From the NCBI RefSeq assembly GCF_003008535.1, contig NZ_CP027666.1, positions 1,973,501-2,037,500 of the forward strand: a stretch of 64,000 nt of DNA, read 5' to 3'. The notes under the pieces are model-generated. The model was not told the DNA's origin, searched no databases, and was given only the letters and a program-made list of their open reading frames with translations. Shown in pieces: positions 49,976-59,238 of the stretch. The position numbers and the translations under genes were made by a program. Each line of letters starts with the position of its first letter. Position 1 is the first letter of the stretch. Origin of the DNA: Ottowia oryzae (GTDB lineage Bacteria > Pseudomonadota > Gammaproteobacteria > Burkholderiales > Burkholderiaceae_C).

Positions 49976-50353
49976 TCAGTCGATGTTCAGGTTCGTGGCT
50001 TTGCTTTGCGGCACCAGCTTGGCCAGCGTGAGGGTCAGCACGCCGTTTTCCAGCTTGGCGTGGCTGGCGGCGGTGTCCACTTCCTGGGCGAATTCATACG
50101 CCTTGCGGTATTCGCGCGGGGCGCCTTCCACGGTGGTCACGCGCACGGTGGCGCCTTCAATGGCGATGTTCAATTGATCGCGCGACACGCCGGGCACGTC
50201 GATGCTCAGTTCCCAGTGCTTTTCTTCTTCCTTCAGCTGCGTGCCGGCGTTCTTGGCAACGGCCACCGCGTCGTCCAGAAAGCGGTCGAGCGAACGCAGG
50301 GCGGGGCCATAGACAGAGCGGCGCAGGTTGGGGTTGGCAGAGGTGAAAATCAT
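49976..50353 (-). CDS. Hsp20/alpha-crystallin small heat-shock protein
   Basis: The 125-residue product has an alpha-crystallin domain from about residue 40 to 120, with HWELSIDVPGVSRDQLNIAI and the KLENGVLTLTLAKL strand; the I-X-I tail is replaced by LVPQSKATNLNID. It is a holdase that keeps denatured proteins soluble. It stands alone on the minus strand. Confidence 0.93.
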   Translation of the reverse strand: MIFTSANPNLRRSVYGPALRSLDRFLDDAVAVAKNAGTQLKEEEKHWELSIDVPGVSRDQLNIAIEGATVRVTTVEGAPREYRKAYEFAQEVDTAASHAKLENGVLTLTLAKLVPQSKATNLNID

Positions 50354-50597
50354 GGTGCGTATTCCTTCAGAGTGGTGTGGATGGCGACCCTTCGTCAGCG
50401 GCGCTGCGCCCGGTCGCTTGCCACCACACTTGAGCGCGCGCCAGCGGATTTCAAGCTCTTTTCTGCGCCCATGCGTGCGGCCATTTCACCGCGCGAAATC
50501 CTGCGTCAAGTTACAAAAACGTGGGCGTTGGCGGTGGCCGCACGGGCGCCAGGCATTAACATCCACGTTCTTCTTTTGATAGCGAACGCGTTTTCGG

Positions 50598-51197
50598 ATG
50601 AGCCTTGCTTCAATCGGGCGTCGCGCTGTGTGGGCGCTGGTGCCCCTCACCCTGGCAGCCTGCGCCAACCTGCCCGGAAAGCCCGTCGAGCTGGTGGATT
50701 TCCAGCCCGAAACCTTCGATTCCACGGCCCACAGCCGCCATTTCGCCACCAGCCCTGCGCTGGCTTGCGAGGCGGCGCGGCGCACGCTGCTCAGCCAGGG
50801 TTACGTGGTCACCTCGACCAAGCCTGAGCAGGTGTCGGGCCGCAAGTATTTCCAGCCCGCACCTGAACACCACGTGGAGATGGAGTTTCGCGTGGTCTGC
50901 GCGCCCGAGCAGGGCGACAACGACCGTGCGGTGGTCTTCGTGAGCGGCCTGAAAGAGCAGTACGTGGTGCGCAAGGTCAAGGAGTCGGCGTCGCTGGGCG
51001 TGGGCGGATTCGGGTCGCTGTCGCTGCCGGTGGAAGGCGGCCTGGATTCGCTGGTCAAGGTGGCCAGCAACACCGTCACCGAGCCGAATCTGTACGAGCG
51101 TTTCTTTGACCTGCTGGGCGGCTTCTTGAGCAAAGCCGTTCCGCCCAAGGCGGCCGAAGACGCCGCCTCCGCCCCTTCGCACGAAGACAAGCCCTAG
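50598..51197 (+). CDS. DUF2242 lipoprotein
   Basis: The 199-residue product carries a lipobox, PLTLAACANLPG, with Cys at about residue 22, so it is likely an outer- or inner-membrane lipoprotein. The body resembles DUF2242 (SRHFATSPALACEAARRTLL and GRKYFQPAPEHHVEMEFRVV). Function is unknown. A C-terminal alanine/proline tail follows. It is located between hsp20 and a branched-chain amino-acid-type binding protein. Confidence 0.88.
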   Translation: MSLASIGRRAVWALVPLTLAACANLPGKPVELVDFQPETFDSTAHSRHFATSPALACEAARRTLLSQGYVVTSTKPEQVSGRKYFQPAPEHHVEMEFRVVCAPEQGDNDRAVVFVSGLKEQYVVRKVKESASLGVGGFGSLSLPVEGGLDSLVKVASNTVTEPNLYERFFDLLGGFLSKAVPPKAAEDAASAPSHEDKP

Positions 51198-51323
51198 CGG
51201 CTGTCGGCAGCGCCATCGCCCCCACTGTTGGGTTGGTGCGCAGCCTCTTGCGAAGCGGGGCGCTTCAGTCAGATGCCGACGCGTGCGTTGGCATCGCCCC
51301 TCACCTGATTTCTTTTGAGTGTC

Positions 51324-52634
51324 ATGAACCCCATCCAACGTCGCCAGGCCCTCGTCCGAACCGCTTCACTGCTGGCTGCCGCTGCCGCTGCCGCGCCGCT
51401 GGCCGCCATGGCGCAGCCCGCCAGCGCTGGCAAGTCCGCGGGCTTGGCGCCGGTCAAGCTGGCCTTGATCGAATCGCTCAGCGGCCCCTTTGCCAACACC
51501 GGCGAGGCCGTTTACCGCAACCTGATGTGGGCGATCGAGCGGGTCAACGCCCGGGGCGGCGTGACCACCGCGCAAGGCAAGCGCCTGCTGCAGCTGGAGC
51601 GCTTTGACAACAAGGGGCAGACGGAAGAATCGCTGCTGATGCTGCGCTCGGCCATCGACAGCGGCGCGCATTTCGTACTGCAGGGCAATTCGTCGTCCGT
51701 GGCGGCGGCGCTGATCGATGCGCTGAACAAGCACAACGAGCGCGAGCCCCAGCGGCGCGTGCTGTTCCTGAACTACTCCGCCGTCGACCCGATCCTGACC
51801 AACGAGCTGTGCAGCTTCTGGCACTTTCGCTTCGATGCGCACGCCGACATGCGCATGACGGCGCTGATGCAGCTGGTGGCCGAAGACAAGCAACTGCAGC
51901 GCATGTACCTGATCGGCCAGGACTACAGCTTTGGCCAGGCCGTGTTGCGCGAGGCGCGGCGCCAGCTGGGCGAGCGGCGGCCCGACATCGCCATCGCCGG
52001 CGAAGAGCTGCACCCGATTGGCCGCATCAAGGACTTTCTGCCCTACGCGGCCAAGATCAAGGCCAGCGGCGCACAGGCGGTGCTCACCGGCAACTGGGGC
52101 AACGACCTGACGCTGCTGGTCAAGGCGGCGCGCGAAGCCGGGTTTGACGGCCGCTTCTATACGTTTTACGGCAACGCCCTGGGCGCGCCCGCTGCCATGG
52201 GCGAAGCGGGCATTGGCAAGGTGGTGGCCGTGGCCGATTGGCTGCCCAACACGCCCACGCCCGAAAGCGCCGAGTTCTACCGCGCCTTCCGCACCCGCTT
52301 TCCGCGCCCGCAGGACGATTACGTGCACATGCGCATGCAGCTGATGATCGAGGCGCTGGCCCAGGCCATCGACCGCGCCCGCAGCGACGACGCGCTGGCC
52401 GTGGCGCGCCAGCTGGAGCGCGCCGACGTCACGCTGGCTGGCCAGCGCGGCACCATGCGCGCGGCAGATCACCAGTTCCAGCAGCCGCTGGTGGTGGGCG
52501 TGATGGACCGCCAGGGCGCGCCGGGCGTGCCGTTTGACGTGGAAGGCTCGGGCTACGGTTTTCGCGTGGTGCGTCAGATCAGCGCCAGCGACGCGGCCAT
52601 GGCCACCACCTGCCAGATGAAGCGGCCGGGCTGA
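51324..52634 (+). CDS. LivK-like ABC transporter substrate-binding protein, Tat-exported
   Basis: The 436-residue product has a twin-arginine signal (NPIQRRQALVRTASLL, then AAPLAAMA) and a periplasmic binding-protein fold of the branched-chain amino-acid type (VKLALIESLSGPFANTGEAV, YLIGQDYSFGQAVLREARRQ). No permease or ATPase gene is adjacent, so it is an orphan binding protein, a common situation in Burkholderiales. The ATG at 51324 (MNPIQRRQAL) is chosen over a TTG three codons earlier. Ligand is unknown. Confidence 0.9.
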   Translation: MNPIQRRQALVRTASLLAAAAAAAPLAAMAQPASAGKSAGLAPVKLALIESLSGPFANTGEAVYRNLMWAIERVNARGGVTTAQGKRLLQLERFDNKGQTEESLLMLRSAIDSGAHFVLQGNSSSVAAALIDALNKHNEREPQRRVLFLNYSAVDPILTNELCSFWHFRFDAHADMRMTALMQLVAEDKQLQRMYLIGQDYSFGQAVLREARRQLGERRPDIAIAGEELHPIGRIKDFLPYAAKIKASGAQAVLTGNWGNDLTLLVKAAREAGFDGRFYTFYGNALGAPAAMGEAGIGKVVAVADWLPNTPTPESAEFYRAFRTRFPRPQDDYVHMRMQLMIEALAQAIDRARSDDALAVARQLERADVTLAGQRGTMRAADHQFQQPLVVGVMDRQGAPGVPFDVEGSGYGFRVVRQISASDAAMATTCQMKRPG

Positions 52635-52691
52635 ACGCCGCTGGTTGAAAGCGAAGGCGCGCACAGGTTGACCGGCCTGACGCCGCCAAGG

Positions 52692-52768
52692 TTTGATAAG
52701 CAATTTGCTATCAAAAAACGAGCTGCCGGCGCTGGTGGGTAGGGCGTTGGAGGCGTTTTCGACTTGAA
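52692..52768 (+). repeat. Hairpin repeat copy between the LivK-like gene and mnhG
   Basis: GATAAGCAATTTGCTATCAAAAAACG, then GAGCTGCCGGCGCTGG...GGGCGTTGGAGGCGTTTTCGACTTG: a plus-orientation copy with a leading AT-rich arm. Confidence 0.75.
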
Positions 52769-52805
52769 ATTGCAAGCGCCGCCGCCCAGGGCGCGCGCGA
52801 CCCGC

Positions 52806-53201
52806 TCAGCCAGCGTCGTCTGGTGTCGTGTTGTCGGCCGAGCCGGTCTGCTTGGGCATCAACGCGGGCGGCAGCGCCTTGTTGCCCGCCTGGCGGCCGC
52901 GGAAAAGGGCCGCGCGGCCCAGCAGGATGCTGGTCACCGGCACGGTGATCGACAGCAGGATGATGATCAGCCACACATGCAGCTCAGGCCGCTGGTCCAG
53001 CGCCGAGAAATACACGATGGAGGCCAGCGTGACGCACCACGCCGCCCAGGTAGACACCAGCGCCGGCGGATGCATGCGCTGGAAAAAGTCTTTCAGGCGC
53101 ACCAGGCCCATCGCTGCCACCACAGAGAACACGGCGCTGGCCAGCAGCAGCACGGCCACCACCACTTCCACCCAAATGGGCACAGACGCCGACGTGCTCA
53201 T
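52806..53201 (-). CDS. mnhG: Mrp antiporter subunit G
   Basis: The 131-residue product has three membrane helices of the MnhG/PhaG type (VVAVLLLASAVFSVVAAMGL, WAAWCVTLASIVYFSAL and WLIIILLSITVPVTSILLG). It is the last gene of the operon; its ATG overlaps the mnhF stop (ATGA). The hydrophilic tail is not conserved. The Mrp complex exports Na+ or K+ in exchange for protons, aiding pH and salt homeostasis. Confidence 0.93.
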   Translation of the reverse strand: MSTSASVPIWVEVVVAVLLLASAVFSVVAAMGLVRLKDFFQRMHPPALVSTWAAWCVTLASIVYFSALDQRPELHVWLIIILLSITVPVTSILLGRAALFRGRQAGNKALPPALMPKQTGSADNTTPDDAG

Positions 53202-53479
53202 TCGATCACCTCGCCGCGCAGCAGGAACTTGGCCATGGCCGCCGAGCTGACGAAGCTGAACAGCGCGATCAGCAGCGCGGCCTCGAAATACATGCTGCTG
53301 CCGTAGCGCAGGCCGATCACCAGGATGATCAGCATGCCCAGAAGGTAGATCAGGTCCAGCGCCAGCACACGGTCTTGCGCCGACGGGCCGCGCAGGACGC
53401 GCCAGAGCGCCAGCAGAATGGCCACGCCGTACAGGATCAGCGTGGTGGTGACGGCGTAGGACAGCAGCGGGCTCATCAT
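53198..53479 (-). CDS. mnhF: Mrp antiporter subunit F
   Basis: The 93-residue product has three membrane segments (YAVTTTLILYGVAILLAL, VLALDLIYLLGMLIILVIGL and YFEAALLIALFSFVSSAAM). The conserved DRVLALD motif follows helix 1. The start MMSPLLSY at 53479 overlaps the mnhE stop (ATGA), and the stop overlaps mnhG. Confidence 0.93.
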   Translation of the reverse strand: MMSPLLSYAVTTTLILYGVAILLALWRVLRGPSAQDRVLALDLIYLLGMLIILVIGLRYGSSMYFEAALLIALFSFVSSAAMAKFLLRGEVIE

Positions 53480-53976
53480 GGGGCGGACTCGAAGATCTGG
53501 ATCAAGGGCCGTTCGTAGCGTTCCTTGTACATGGCGATGAAGGCGTCCGGGTCCGGGGCGTTCCATGCGTGCAGCAGCACGGCACTGCTGTCGCGCGCCA
53601 GTTCGCACCAGACGGTGCCAGGCACCACGGTGGTGATCATCGCCAGCGAAGCCAGGCCGCTGGGGTCGCGCAGGTCCAGCGGGATCTGGATGAAGCTGCT
53701 TTGCACGGGCTGGGAGGGGTGGCGCAGCAGGGTCCAGAAGACTTGCAGGTTCGACTCGATCACGTCGTAGCCCACGTGCAGGATCAGCCTGGCCAGCACC
53801 AGGGGGTGGCGAATGCGGGGGCGGGCGGGCCGCAGCGGCGCCAGCAGCGCAGGCGCGGCCACGCCGAACACCACGCCCAGAATGATCTGGCCGGGGCTGA
53901 CCGATTGGTTCAGCACCAACCACAGCACGATCAGCGCCAGCGTAAGCAGCGGAGAGGGCAGCAGGCGGCGGATCAT
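53476..53976 (-). CDS. mnhE: Mrp antiporter subunit E
   Basis: The 166-residue product has two N-terminal membrane helices (LLTLALIVLWLVLNQS and GQIILGVVFGVAAPALLAPL) and a soluble C-terminal domain, the MnhE pattern (PLDLRDPSGLASLAMITTVV, PGTVWCELARDSSAVLLHAW). It lies in translational overlap with mnhD and mnhF. Confidence 0.93.
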   Translation of the reverse strand: MIRRLLPSPLLTLALIVLWLVLNQSVSPGQIILGVVFGVAAPALLAPLRPARPRIRHPLVLARLILHVGYDVIESNLQVFWTLLRHPSQPVQSSFIQIPLDLRDPSGLASLAMITTVVPGTVWCELARDSSAVLLHAWNAPDPDAFIAMYKERYERPLIQIFESAP

Positions 53977-55682
53977 CGGCGCAGCCCTCCTTCACCCGTG
54001 GCGGTGGGCGACGGCACCGGCTTGGTCGATACCACCGTGCCGATGTAGTCCTTCGGGTCGTGCAGGCTGAGCGCGGTGGCGTTGGCGTAGCGCAGCACGG
54101 CATCGGCCTGCCACACCAGCACACCCAGCAGCAGCAGCAGTGCGCCGATGGGCAGGGTTTCAATCACCCGCAGGCGTGGCACCGGGCGGCCTTCGGGCGC
54201 CCAGAAATAGCGCACACCGGCACGCGACACGGCGATGGTCGTCAGCAGGCCGCCGATCACCAGCAGCGCCAGCAACAGCCACGCGCCGGTGGACACCTGC
54301 GCGTCGTGGCCAAAGCCGTTGGGATTGAGCAGCCCGGAAAGAATCACCACCTTGCCAACAAAGCCGGGCAGGGGCGGCAGGCCGGCAATCGTCAGGCCGC
54401 ACACGATGAAGGACAGGCCCAGAAAGGCCATGGCCGCGGGAATGGCGCGGCCGAACAGCGCCTGCTCGTCCTCGTCGAGGTTGACGTCGCGCACGGGCAT
54501 CAGGTCCACCGGGTAGGCAAAGGGCTCGTCATCGGGGTCGGCTTCGTTGACGTAGTCTGGCCGGTCTTCCACCTGGCGCGTGCGGTCGATCAGGTCAACC
54601 AGCAGGAAGAAGGCGCTGATGGCCAGCGTGGAGCCTAGCGTGTAGTAAAGCGCGCCGCCGGTCACATCGGGCTGGCCAAAGCCCAGCGCGGCCAGCAGCG
54701 TGCCCGACGACAGGATCACGCAGAACGCGGCCATGCGCCCCAGGTGCTGGGTGGCGATGATGCCGATGGCGCCAAATGCCAGGGTGATCAGCCCCAGGCC
54801 GACCAGCACCGGGCCGCCAAAGTACGCCGATACGCCCGCATCCTGCGGGAACAGCAGCGTCCACATCCGCAGGATCGAATACAGGCCCAGCTTGGTCATG
54901 ATGGCGAACAGCGCCGACACCGGCGCGCTGGCGCTGGAGTAAGTGGATGGCAGCCAGAAGTTGAGCGGCCAAGCCGCCGCCTTGACCAGAAACGCCACCA
55001 CCAGGATGGCGGCGCCCGCGTGCAGCAGGCCGCGGTCGTTCTCGGGAATGGCGGGCACCATGATGGCCATGTCCGCCATGTTCAGCGTGCCCGTCACGCC
55101 ATAGAGCATGGCCACGCCGATCAGGAACAGCGAAGAAGCCATCAGGTTCATCGCGATGTAGTGCAGGCTGGCCCGCACGCGCGCCCAGCCAGAGCCATGC
55201 AGCAACAGCCCGTAAGAGGCGGTGAGCATGATCTCGAAGAACACGAACAGGTTGAACAGGTCGGCCGTGAGGAAAGCGCCGTTCAGGCCCATCAGCTGCA
55301 GCTGGAACAGAGGGTGGAAATGCACTCCGGCCTTGTCCCAGCGTGCGCAGGCGTACAGCACCGACGCCAGCCCCAGCACGCTGGACAGCAGCAGCATCAT
55401 GGCCGAAAGGCGGTCGACCACCAGCACGATGCCAAAGGGCACCGGCCAGTTGGACGGCATGTACACCCCCACCGCCTGCGGCGCGCCCATGTGCTGCACC
55501 CAGTACACCAGCGCGGCGGCGCAGAACACGCCCAGCGCGCAAGAAGCCACGTTGACCGCCGCCTTCAGCGGGCGCCGCGTATCGCCCAGCAGCAGCATGA
55601 CCGCGGCCGTGGCCATGGGCAGCAGGATGGGCGCGATGATCAGGTGCGGCATGAGCCGCTCTACCAACTGGGCAAACGTCAT
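53973..55682 (-). CDS. mnhD: Mrp antiporter subunit D (NuoN/M-like)
   Basis: The 569-residue product is related to proton-pumping NADH dehydrogenase subunits, with about 14 helices (for example LFNLFVFFEIMLTASYGLLL, containing the conserved glutamate, and APVSALFAIMTKLGLYSILR with the conserved lysine). Subunits A and D form the cation and proton paths. Starts and stops overlap mnhC and mnhE by four bases. The middle hydrophilic segment (DRTRQVEDRPDYVNEADPDD) is an inserted acidic loop. Confidence 0.94.
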   Translation of the reverse strand: MTFAQLVERLMPHLIIAPILLPMATAAVMLLLGDTRRPLKAAVNVASCALGVFCAAALVYWVQHMGAPQAVGVYMPSNWPVPFGIVLVVDRLSAMMLLLSSVLGLASVLYACARWDKAGVHFHPLFQLQLMGLNGAFLTADLFNLFVFFEIMLTASYGLLLHGSGWARVRASLHYIAMNLMASSLFLIGVAMLYGVTGTLNMADMAIMVPAIPENDRGLLHAGAAILVVAFLVKAAAWPLNFWLPSTYSSASAPVSALFAIMTKLGLYSILRMWTLLFPQDAGVSAYFGGPVLVGLGLITLAFGAIGIIATQHLGRMAAFCVILSSGTLLAALGFGQPDVTGGALYYTLGSTLAISAFFLLVDLIDRTRQVEDRPDYVNEADPDDEPFAYPVDLMPVRDVNLDEDEQALFGRAIPAAMAFLGLSFIVCGLTIAGLPPLPGFVGKVVILSGLLNPNGFGHDAQVSTGAWLLLALLVIGGLLTTIAVSRAGVRYFWAPEGRPVPRLRVIETLPIGALLLLLGVLVWQADAVLRYANATALSLHDPKDYIGTVVSTKPVPSPTATGEGGLRR

Positions 55683-56074
55683 GGGCGCGGCTCCTGCGCC
55701 GGTGCGCCGTTGGGCAGGATGGCTTGCGTGCCGTCGTCCGGCTCCTGGCCGTCCACATGGTCGGTGCCCGACAGGCCCCGCGAGGCCAGCAGCACCACCA
55801 GGAACAGCGCCGATGTCGCAAAGCCGATCACGATGGCCGTCAGCACCAGCGCCTGGGGCAGCGGGTCGGTGTAGTTGACCAGGTTGGGCGACAGGCCCGT
55901 CTGCACGATGGGTTCACGGTCGATGGACAGGCTGCCCATGGCAAAGATGAACAGGTTGACCGCGTAGGACAGCAGGGTCAGGCCCATCAGCACCTGAAAC
56001 GTTCGGGGCCGCAGCACCAGCCAGACGCCCGAGCCGCCCAGCACGCCGATCGCAATGGCAATGATCGTTTCCAT
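55679..56074 (-). CDS. mnhC: Mrp antiporter subunit C (NuoK-like)
   Basis: The 131-residue product has three membrane helices in the NuoK pattern (IIAIAIGVLGGSGVWLVLR, VLMGLTLLSYAVNLFIFAM and LVLTAIVIGFATSALFLVVL). A 30-residue hydrophilic tail (HVDGQEPDDGTQ) is poorly conserved. Its ATG overlaps the mnhA stop (TGATG). Confidence 0.94.
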   Translation of the reverse strand: METIIAIAIGVLGGSGVWLVLRPRTFQVLMGLTLLSYAVNLFIFAMGSLSIDREPIVQTGLSPNLVNYTDPLPQALVLTAIVIGFATSALFLVVLLASRGLSGTDHVDGQEPDDGTQAILPNGAPAQEPRP

Positions 56075-59001
56075 CAGTCGACCTTTCCTGCGCTGGCGGC
56101 GGCGGTGGCCGCTGCCGATTTGTCGGGCGCCTTGCGGTGGCTTCGCACCGATTGGTGGGCGAGTGCCGTCAGGATCAGCAGCGTGGAGCCGACCACCACC
56201 GCGAACACCGCAATGTCAAAGAACAGCGCGCTGGCAATGTGGATTTCGCCCACCACCGGCAGCGTGAGGTGCGCCGTGTGCGTGGTCATGAAGGGGTAGC
56301 CAAACCACAGCGAGGCGATACCGGTGGCCAGCGCCATCAGCAGGCCCACCCCGATCCAGCGCACCACGCGCAGCTGCAGGTGCGCCTCCACCCAATGGGT
56401 GCCGGCCACGATGTACTGCGTGATGAAAGCGATGGACAGCACCAGGCCGGCGACGAAGCCGCCCCCCGGCTCGTTGTGGCCGCGCATGAACAGGTAGGCC
56501 GAAACCACGGCGGCGACCGGCATCAGCAGGCGCACCAGCGTGGCGGGCACCATCATGTAGCCCAGTGCCGTGTCTTGCGCGGTGCGCGGGTTGATCAGGT
56601 CGGTGGCCAGGTCGGCCGGAATGGCGCGTTGCTGCGGCGGCAGCTGGATAACCTCGCGCGGCGGGCGGAAGCGGCGCAGCAGCGCGTACACCGTCAGCGC
56701 CACGATGCTCAGCACGGTGATTTCGCCGAAGGTGTCGAACGCGCGGAAGTCCACCAGCATCACGTTGACCACGTTGGTGCCACCGCCTTCGGGCAGCGCG
56801 CGGTCCAGGTAGAAGGGCGAGATGCTTTGCGGCGCCGGCCGGGTCATCATGGCGTAGGCCAGGGCGGCCAGCCCGGCGCCAGCCACCACGGACACGATCA
56901 AGTCGCGGAAACGCCGTAGGTGCACGCGCGGCGCAAGGTGGGAAGCCTCATAGGGTAGGCGCTTGGGCAGCCAGCGCAGGCCCAGCAGGAACAGCACGGT
57001 CATCACCACCTCAACCGTGATCTGCGTCAGCGCCAGGTCGGGGGCAGAGAACCACACGAAGGTGAGAATGGTGGCCAGGCCCACGCCGCTGACCATCATC
57101 AGCGCGGCCAGGCGGTGGAACTTGGCCTGGTTGGCCGCTGCCAGCGCGCACACGCAGCCCATCACCCACAGCAGGGCGAACTCGGTCGAGCCGGGCACCC
57201 TTTCGCGGTCGCCCCAGGTCACGCCGCCGCGCCACAACGACGCCGTGGCCGCCGCGACGGCGCACAGAACCAGCAGCAGCAGCTGCGGTTGCAGCCGCCC
57301 GCTGGACAGCACGCCCAGCACCCAGCGGCTGCCGCGGTCGAGCGCGTACAGCGTGCTCTGGAAGATGCGCTGGCCGTCCAGCCAGTAGATCAGCGGCACA
57401 TGGCGCAGCTTGCCCGTCAGCAAACGCTTGCGCAGCGCCAGGTACAGCAGCACGCCGCCGGCCAGCGCCACCAGGCTCATCACCAGCGGGCGGTTCACGC
57501 CGTGCCAGATCGCCAGGCTGTAGCTGGGCAGATCGCCGCCCACCACCGGGCGCGCGGCCAGTGCCAGGGCAGGGCCCACCGACCATTGCGGGAAGATGCC
57601 CACCACCAGGCACAGCAGCACCAGCACCTCGATCGGCACGCGCATCCAGCGCACCGGCTCATGCGGGGCCAGCGGCAACTCAGACCGGCGCTGGCCCAGA
57701 AACACGCTGACCGAAAAGCGCAACGAATAAACCACCGCAAACACGCCTGCCACGGTGGCGGCAATCGGCAGGCCCACGTCCAGCCAGGGGTAGGAGCTCA
57801 AATCGATGGTTTCGGCAAAGAACATCTCCTTGGACAGGAAGCCGTTCATCAGCGGCACGCCGGCCATCGCGGCGCTGGCCACGAAAGCCAGCGTGCCGGT
57901 GATCGGCATGGCTTTCCACAAGCCGCCCAGGCGCCGGATGTCGCGGGTGCCGGTTTCGTGGTCGATGACGCCCGCCGCCATGAAAAGCGATGCCTTGAAG
58001 GTCGCGTGGTTCATGATGTGGAAAACCGCCGCCACGGCCGCCAGTTCGCGGTTCAGGCCCAGCAGCAGGGTGATCAGCCCCAGGTGGCTGATGGTGGAAT
58101 ACGCCAGCAAGCCCTTCAGATCATTCTGGAACATCGCCACGTAGGCGCCCAGCACCAGCGTGATCAGCCCCGCGCCGCCTACCAGCCAGAACCACTGCTC
58201 GGTGCCTGCCAGCGCCGGCCACAGGCGCGCCAGCAAAAACACCCCGGCCTTGACCATGGTGGCCGAGTGCAGGTACGCGGACACCGGCGTGGGCGCGGCC
58301 ATGGCGCGCGGCAGCCAGATCTGGAAGGGAAACTGCGCGCTTTTGGTGAAGGCGCCCAGCAGGATCAGCACCAGCGTGGGCGTGTACAGCCGGTGGGCGG
58401 TGACCTCGGCCCCGCTGGCCAGCACCACGTCCAGGTCGTAGCTGCCCACGATGTGGCCGAGCATCAACACCCCGGCCAGCAGCGCCAGGCCGCCCGCGCC
58501 CGTCACGGTAAGCGCCATGCGGGCGCCCCGGCGGGCGTCTTTGCGGTGGTACCAGTAGCCGATCAGCAAAAAGCTGAACAGGCTGGTCAGCTCCCAGAAG
58601 AACACCATCTGCACGAGGTTGCCCGACAGCACCACGCCCAGCATGGAGCCCATGAATGCCAGGAAGAACGAGAAAAAGCGCGGCACCGGGTCGTTCTTGG
58701 ACATGTAGTAGCGCGCGTACACCGCTACCAGCGTTCCGATGCCGGTCACCAGCATGGCGAACATCCAGGCAAACCCGTCCATGCGCACCACGAAGTTGAT
58801 GCCGGCAGAGGGAATCCAGCGGTGTTCCTCGCGCAGCACGGCGCCCTCGCTCAGCCCCGGATACTGCCATGCCACCCAGGCCAGCGCCGCCGCACCCACC
58901 AGAGCAGCCCACACCGCCGCAGCGGTACGGGCGTGCGTCGGCATCAGCGCCGCCACCAGGCTGCCGACAAAGGGCAGCAAAAGCAGGTAAACCAGATCCA
59001 T
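56074..59001 (-). CDS. mnhA: Mrp antiporter subunit A fused to subunit B
   Basis: The 975-residue product combines the NuoL-like MnhA with a C-terminal MnhB domain (from about residue 835, LMPVAAVVSAYLFMRGHNEP GGGFVAGL), the group 2 layout of Gram-negatives in which A and B are one chain. Ion-path motifs FFWELTSLFSFLLIGYW, PTPVSAYLHSATMVKAGVFL and HIMNHATFKASLFMAAG are intact. It is the first gene of mnhA(B)CDEFG, all overlapping. The start MDLVYLLLLPFVG is at 59001. The operon is divergent from the two-component genes at 59239. Symbol assignment assumes a typical Mrp system. Confidence 0.95.
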   Translation of the reverse strand: MDLVYLLLLPFVGSLVAALMPTHARTAAAVWAALVGAAALAWVAWQYPGLSEGAVLREEHRWIPSAGINFVVRMDGFAWMFAMLVTGIGTLVAVYARYYMSKNDPVPRFFSFFLAFMGSMLGVVLSGNLVQMVFFWELTSLFSFLLIGYWYHRKDARRGARMALTVTGAGGLALLAGVLMLGHIVGSYDLDVVLASGAEVTAHRLYTPTLVLILLGAFTKSAQFPFQIWLPRAMAAPTPVSAYLHSATMVKAGVFLLARLWPALAGTEQWFWLVGGAGLITLVLGAYVAMFQNDLKGLLAYSTISHLGLITLLLGLNRELAAVAAVFHIMNHATFKASLFMAAGVIDHETGTRDIRRLGGLWKAMPITGTLAFVASAAMAGVPLMNGFLSKEMFFAETIDLSSYPWLDVGLPIAATVAGVFAVVYSLRFSVSVFLGQRRSELPLAPHEPVRWMRVPIEVLVLLCLVVGIFPQWSVGPALALAARPVVGGDLPSYSLAIWHGVNRPLVMSLVALAGGVLLYLALRKRLLTGKLRHVPLIYWLDGQRIFQSTLYALDRGSRWVLGVLSSGRLQPQLLLLVLCAVAAATASLWRGGVTWGDRERVPGSTEFALLWVMGCVCALAAANQAKFHRLAALMMVSGVGLATILTFVWFSAPDLALTQITVEVVMTVLFLLGLRWLPKRLPYEASHLAPRVHLRRFRDLIVSVVAGAGLAALAYAMMTRPAPQSISPFYLDRALPEGGGTNVVNVMLVDFRAFDTFGEITVLSIVALTVYALLRRFRPPREVIQLPPQQRAIPADLATDLINPRTAQDTALGYMMVPATLVRLLMPVAAVVSAYLFMRGHNEPGGGFVAGLVLSIAFITQYIVAGTHWVEAHLQLRVVRWIGVGLLMALATGIASLWFGYPFMTTHTAHLTLPVVGEIHIASALFFDIAVFAVVVGSTLLILTALAHQSVRSHRKAPDKSAAATAAASAGKVD

Positions 59002-59238
59002 CCAGAAAAAGCACCGGGTTCACGCCAGCGCGGAGCGGCGCGGCGGGCGCGGTTCCGGGTGACGAAGAGGTTGTCAGGGGAGGGCGGGGCCATGCGCCCC
59101 GAGGCCAAAGCACCCCAATAATAAGTCACGATTGTTTGAAGCTGACACGTCCGCCCCATCAGCGCCGGCAGCTAGCAAATCGTGAGCACTTTTGACTGCC
59201 TGCGTGATGCGCCGCCAGGGCGCCGCTACCATTGCCGC
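59002..59238. other. Divergent intergenic region, mnhA / two-component system
   Basis: A 237-bp divergent region with a partial hairpin-repeat copy at 59150-59183. It should hold the mnh promoter and the regulator promoter. No operator was recognised. Confidence 0.5.
59150..59183 (-). repeat. Partial hairpin repeat copy
   Basis: ATCAGCGCCGGCAGCTAGCAAATCG has only the GCGCTGGCAGCTA-type half of the repeat. Confidence 0.5.

Noticed and set aside
50560..50600. A repeat fragment (TTTTGATAGCGAACGCG) before the DUF2242 gene
   Set aside because: Only the AT-rich edge resembles the repeat; the CCAGCGC arms are missing.
57115..59121. A 668-codon plus-strand frame rich in His, Gln and Arg
   Set aside because: It is the antisense of mnhA, whose membrane motifs are certain.
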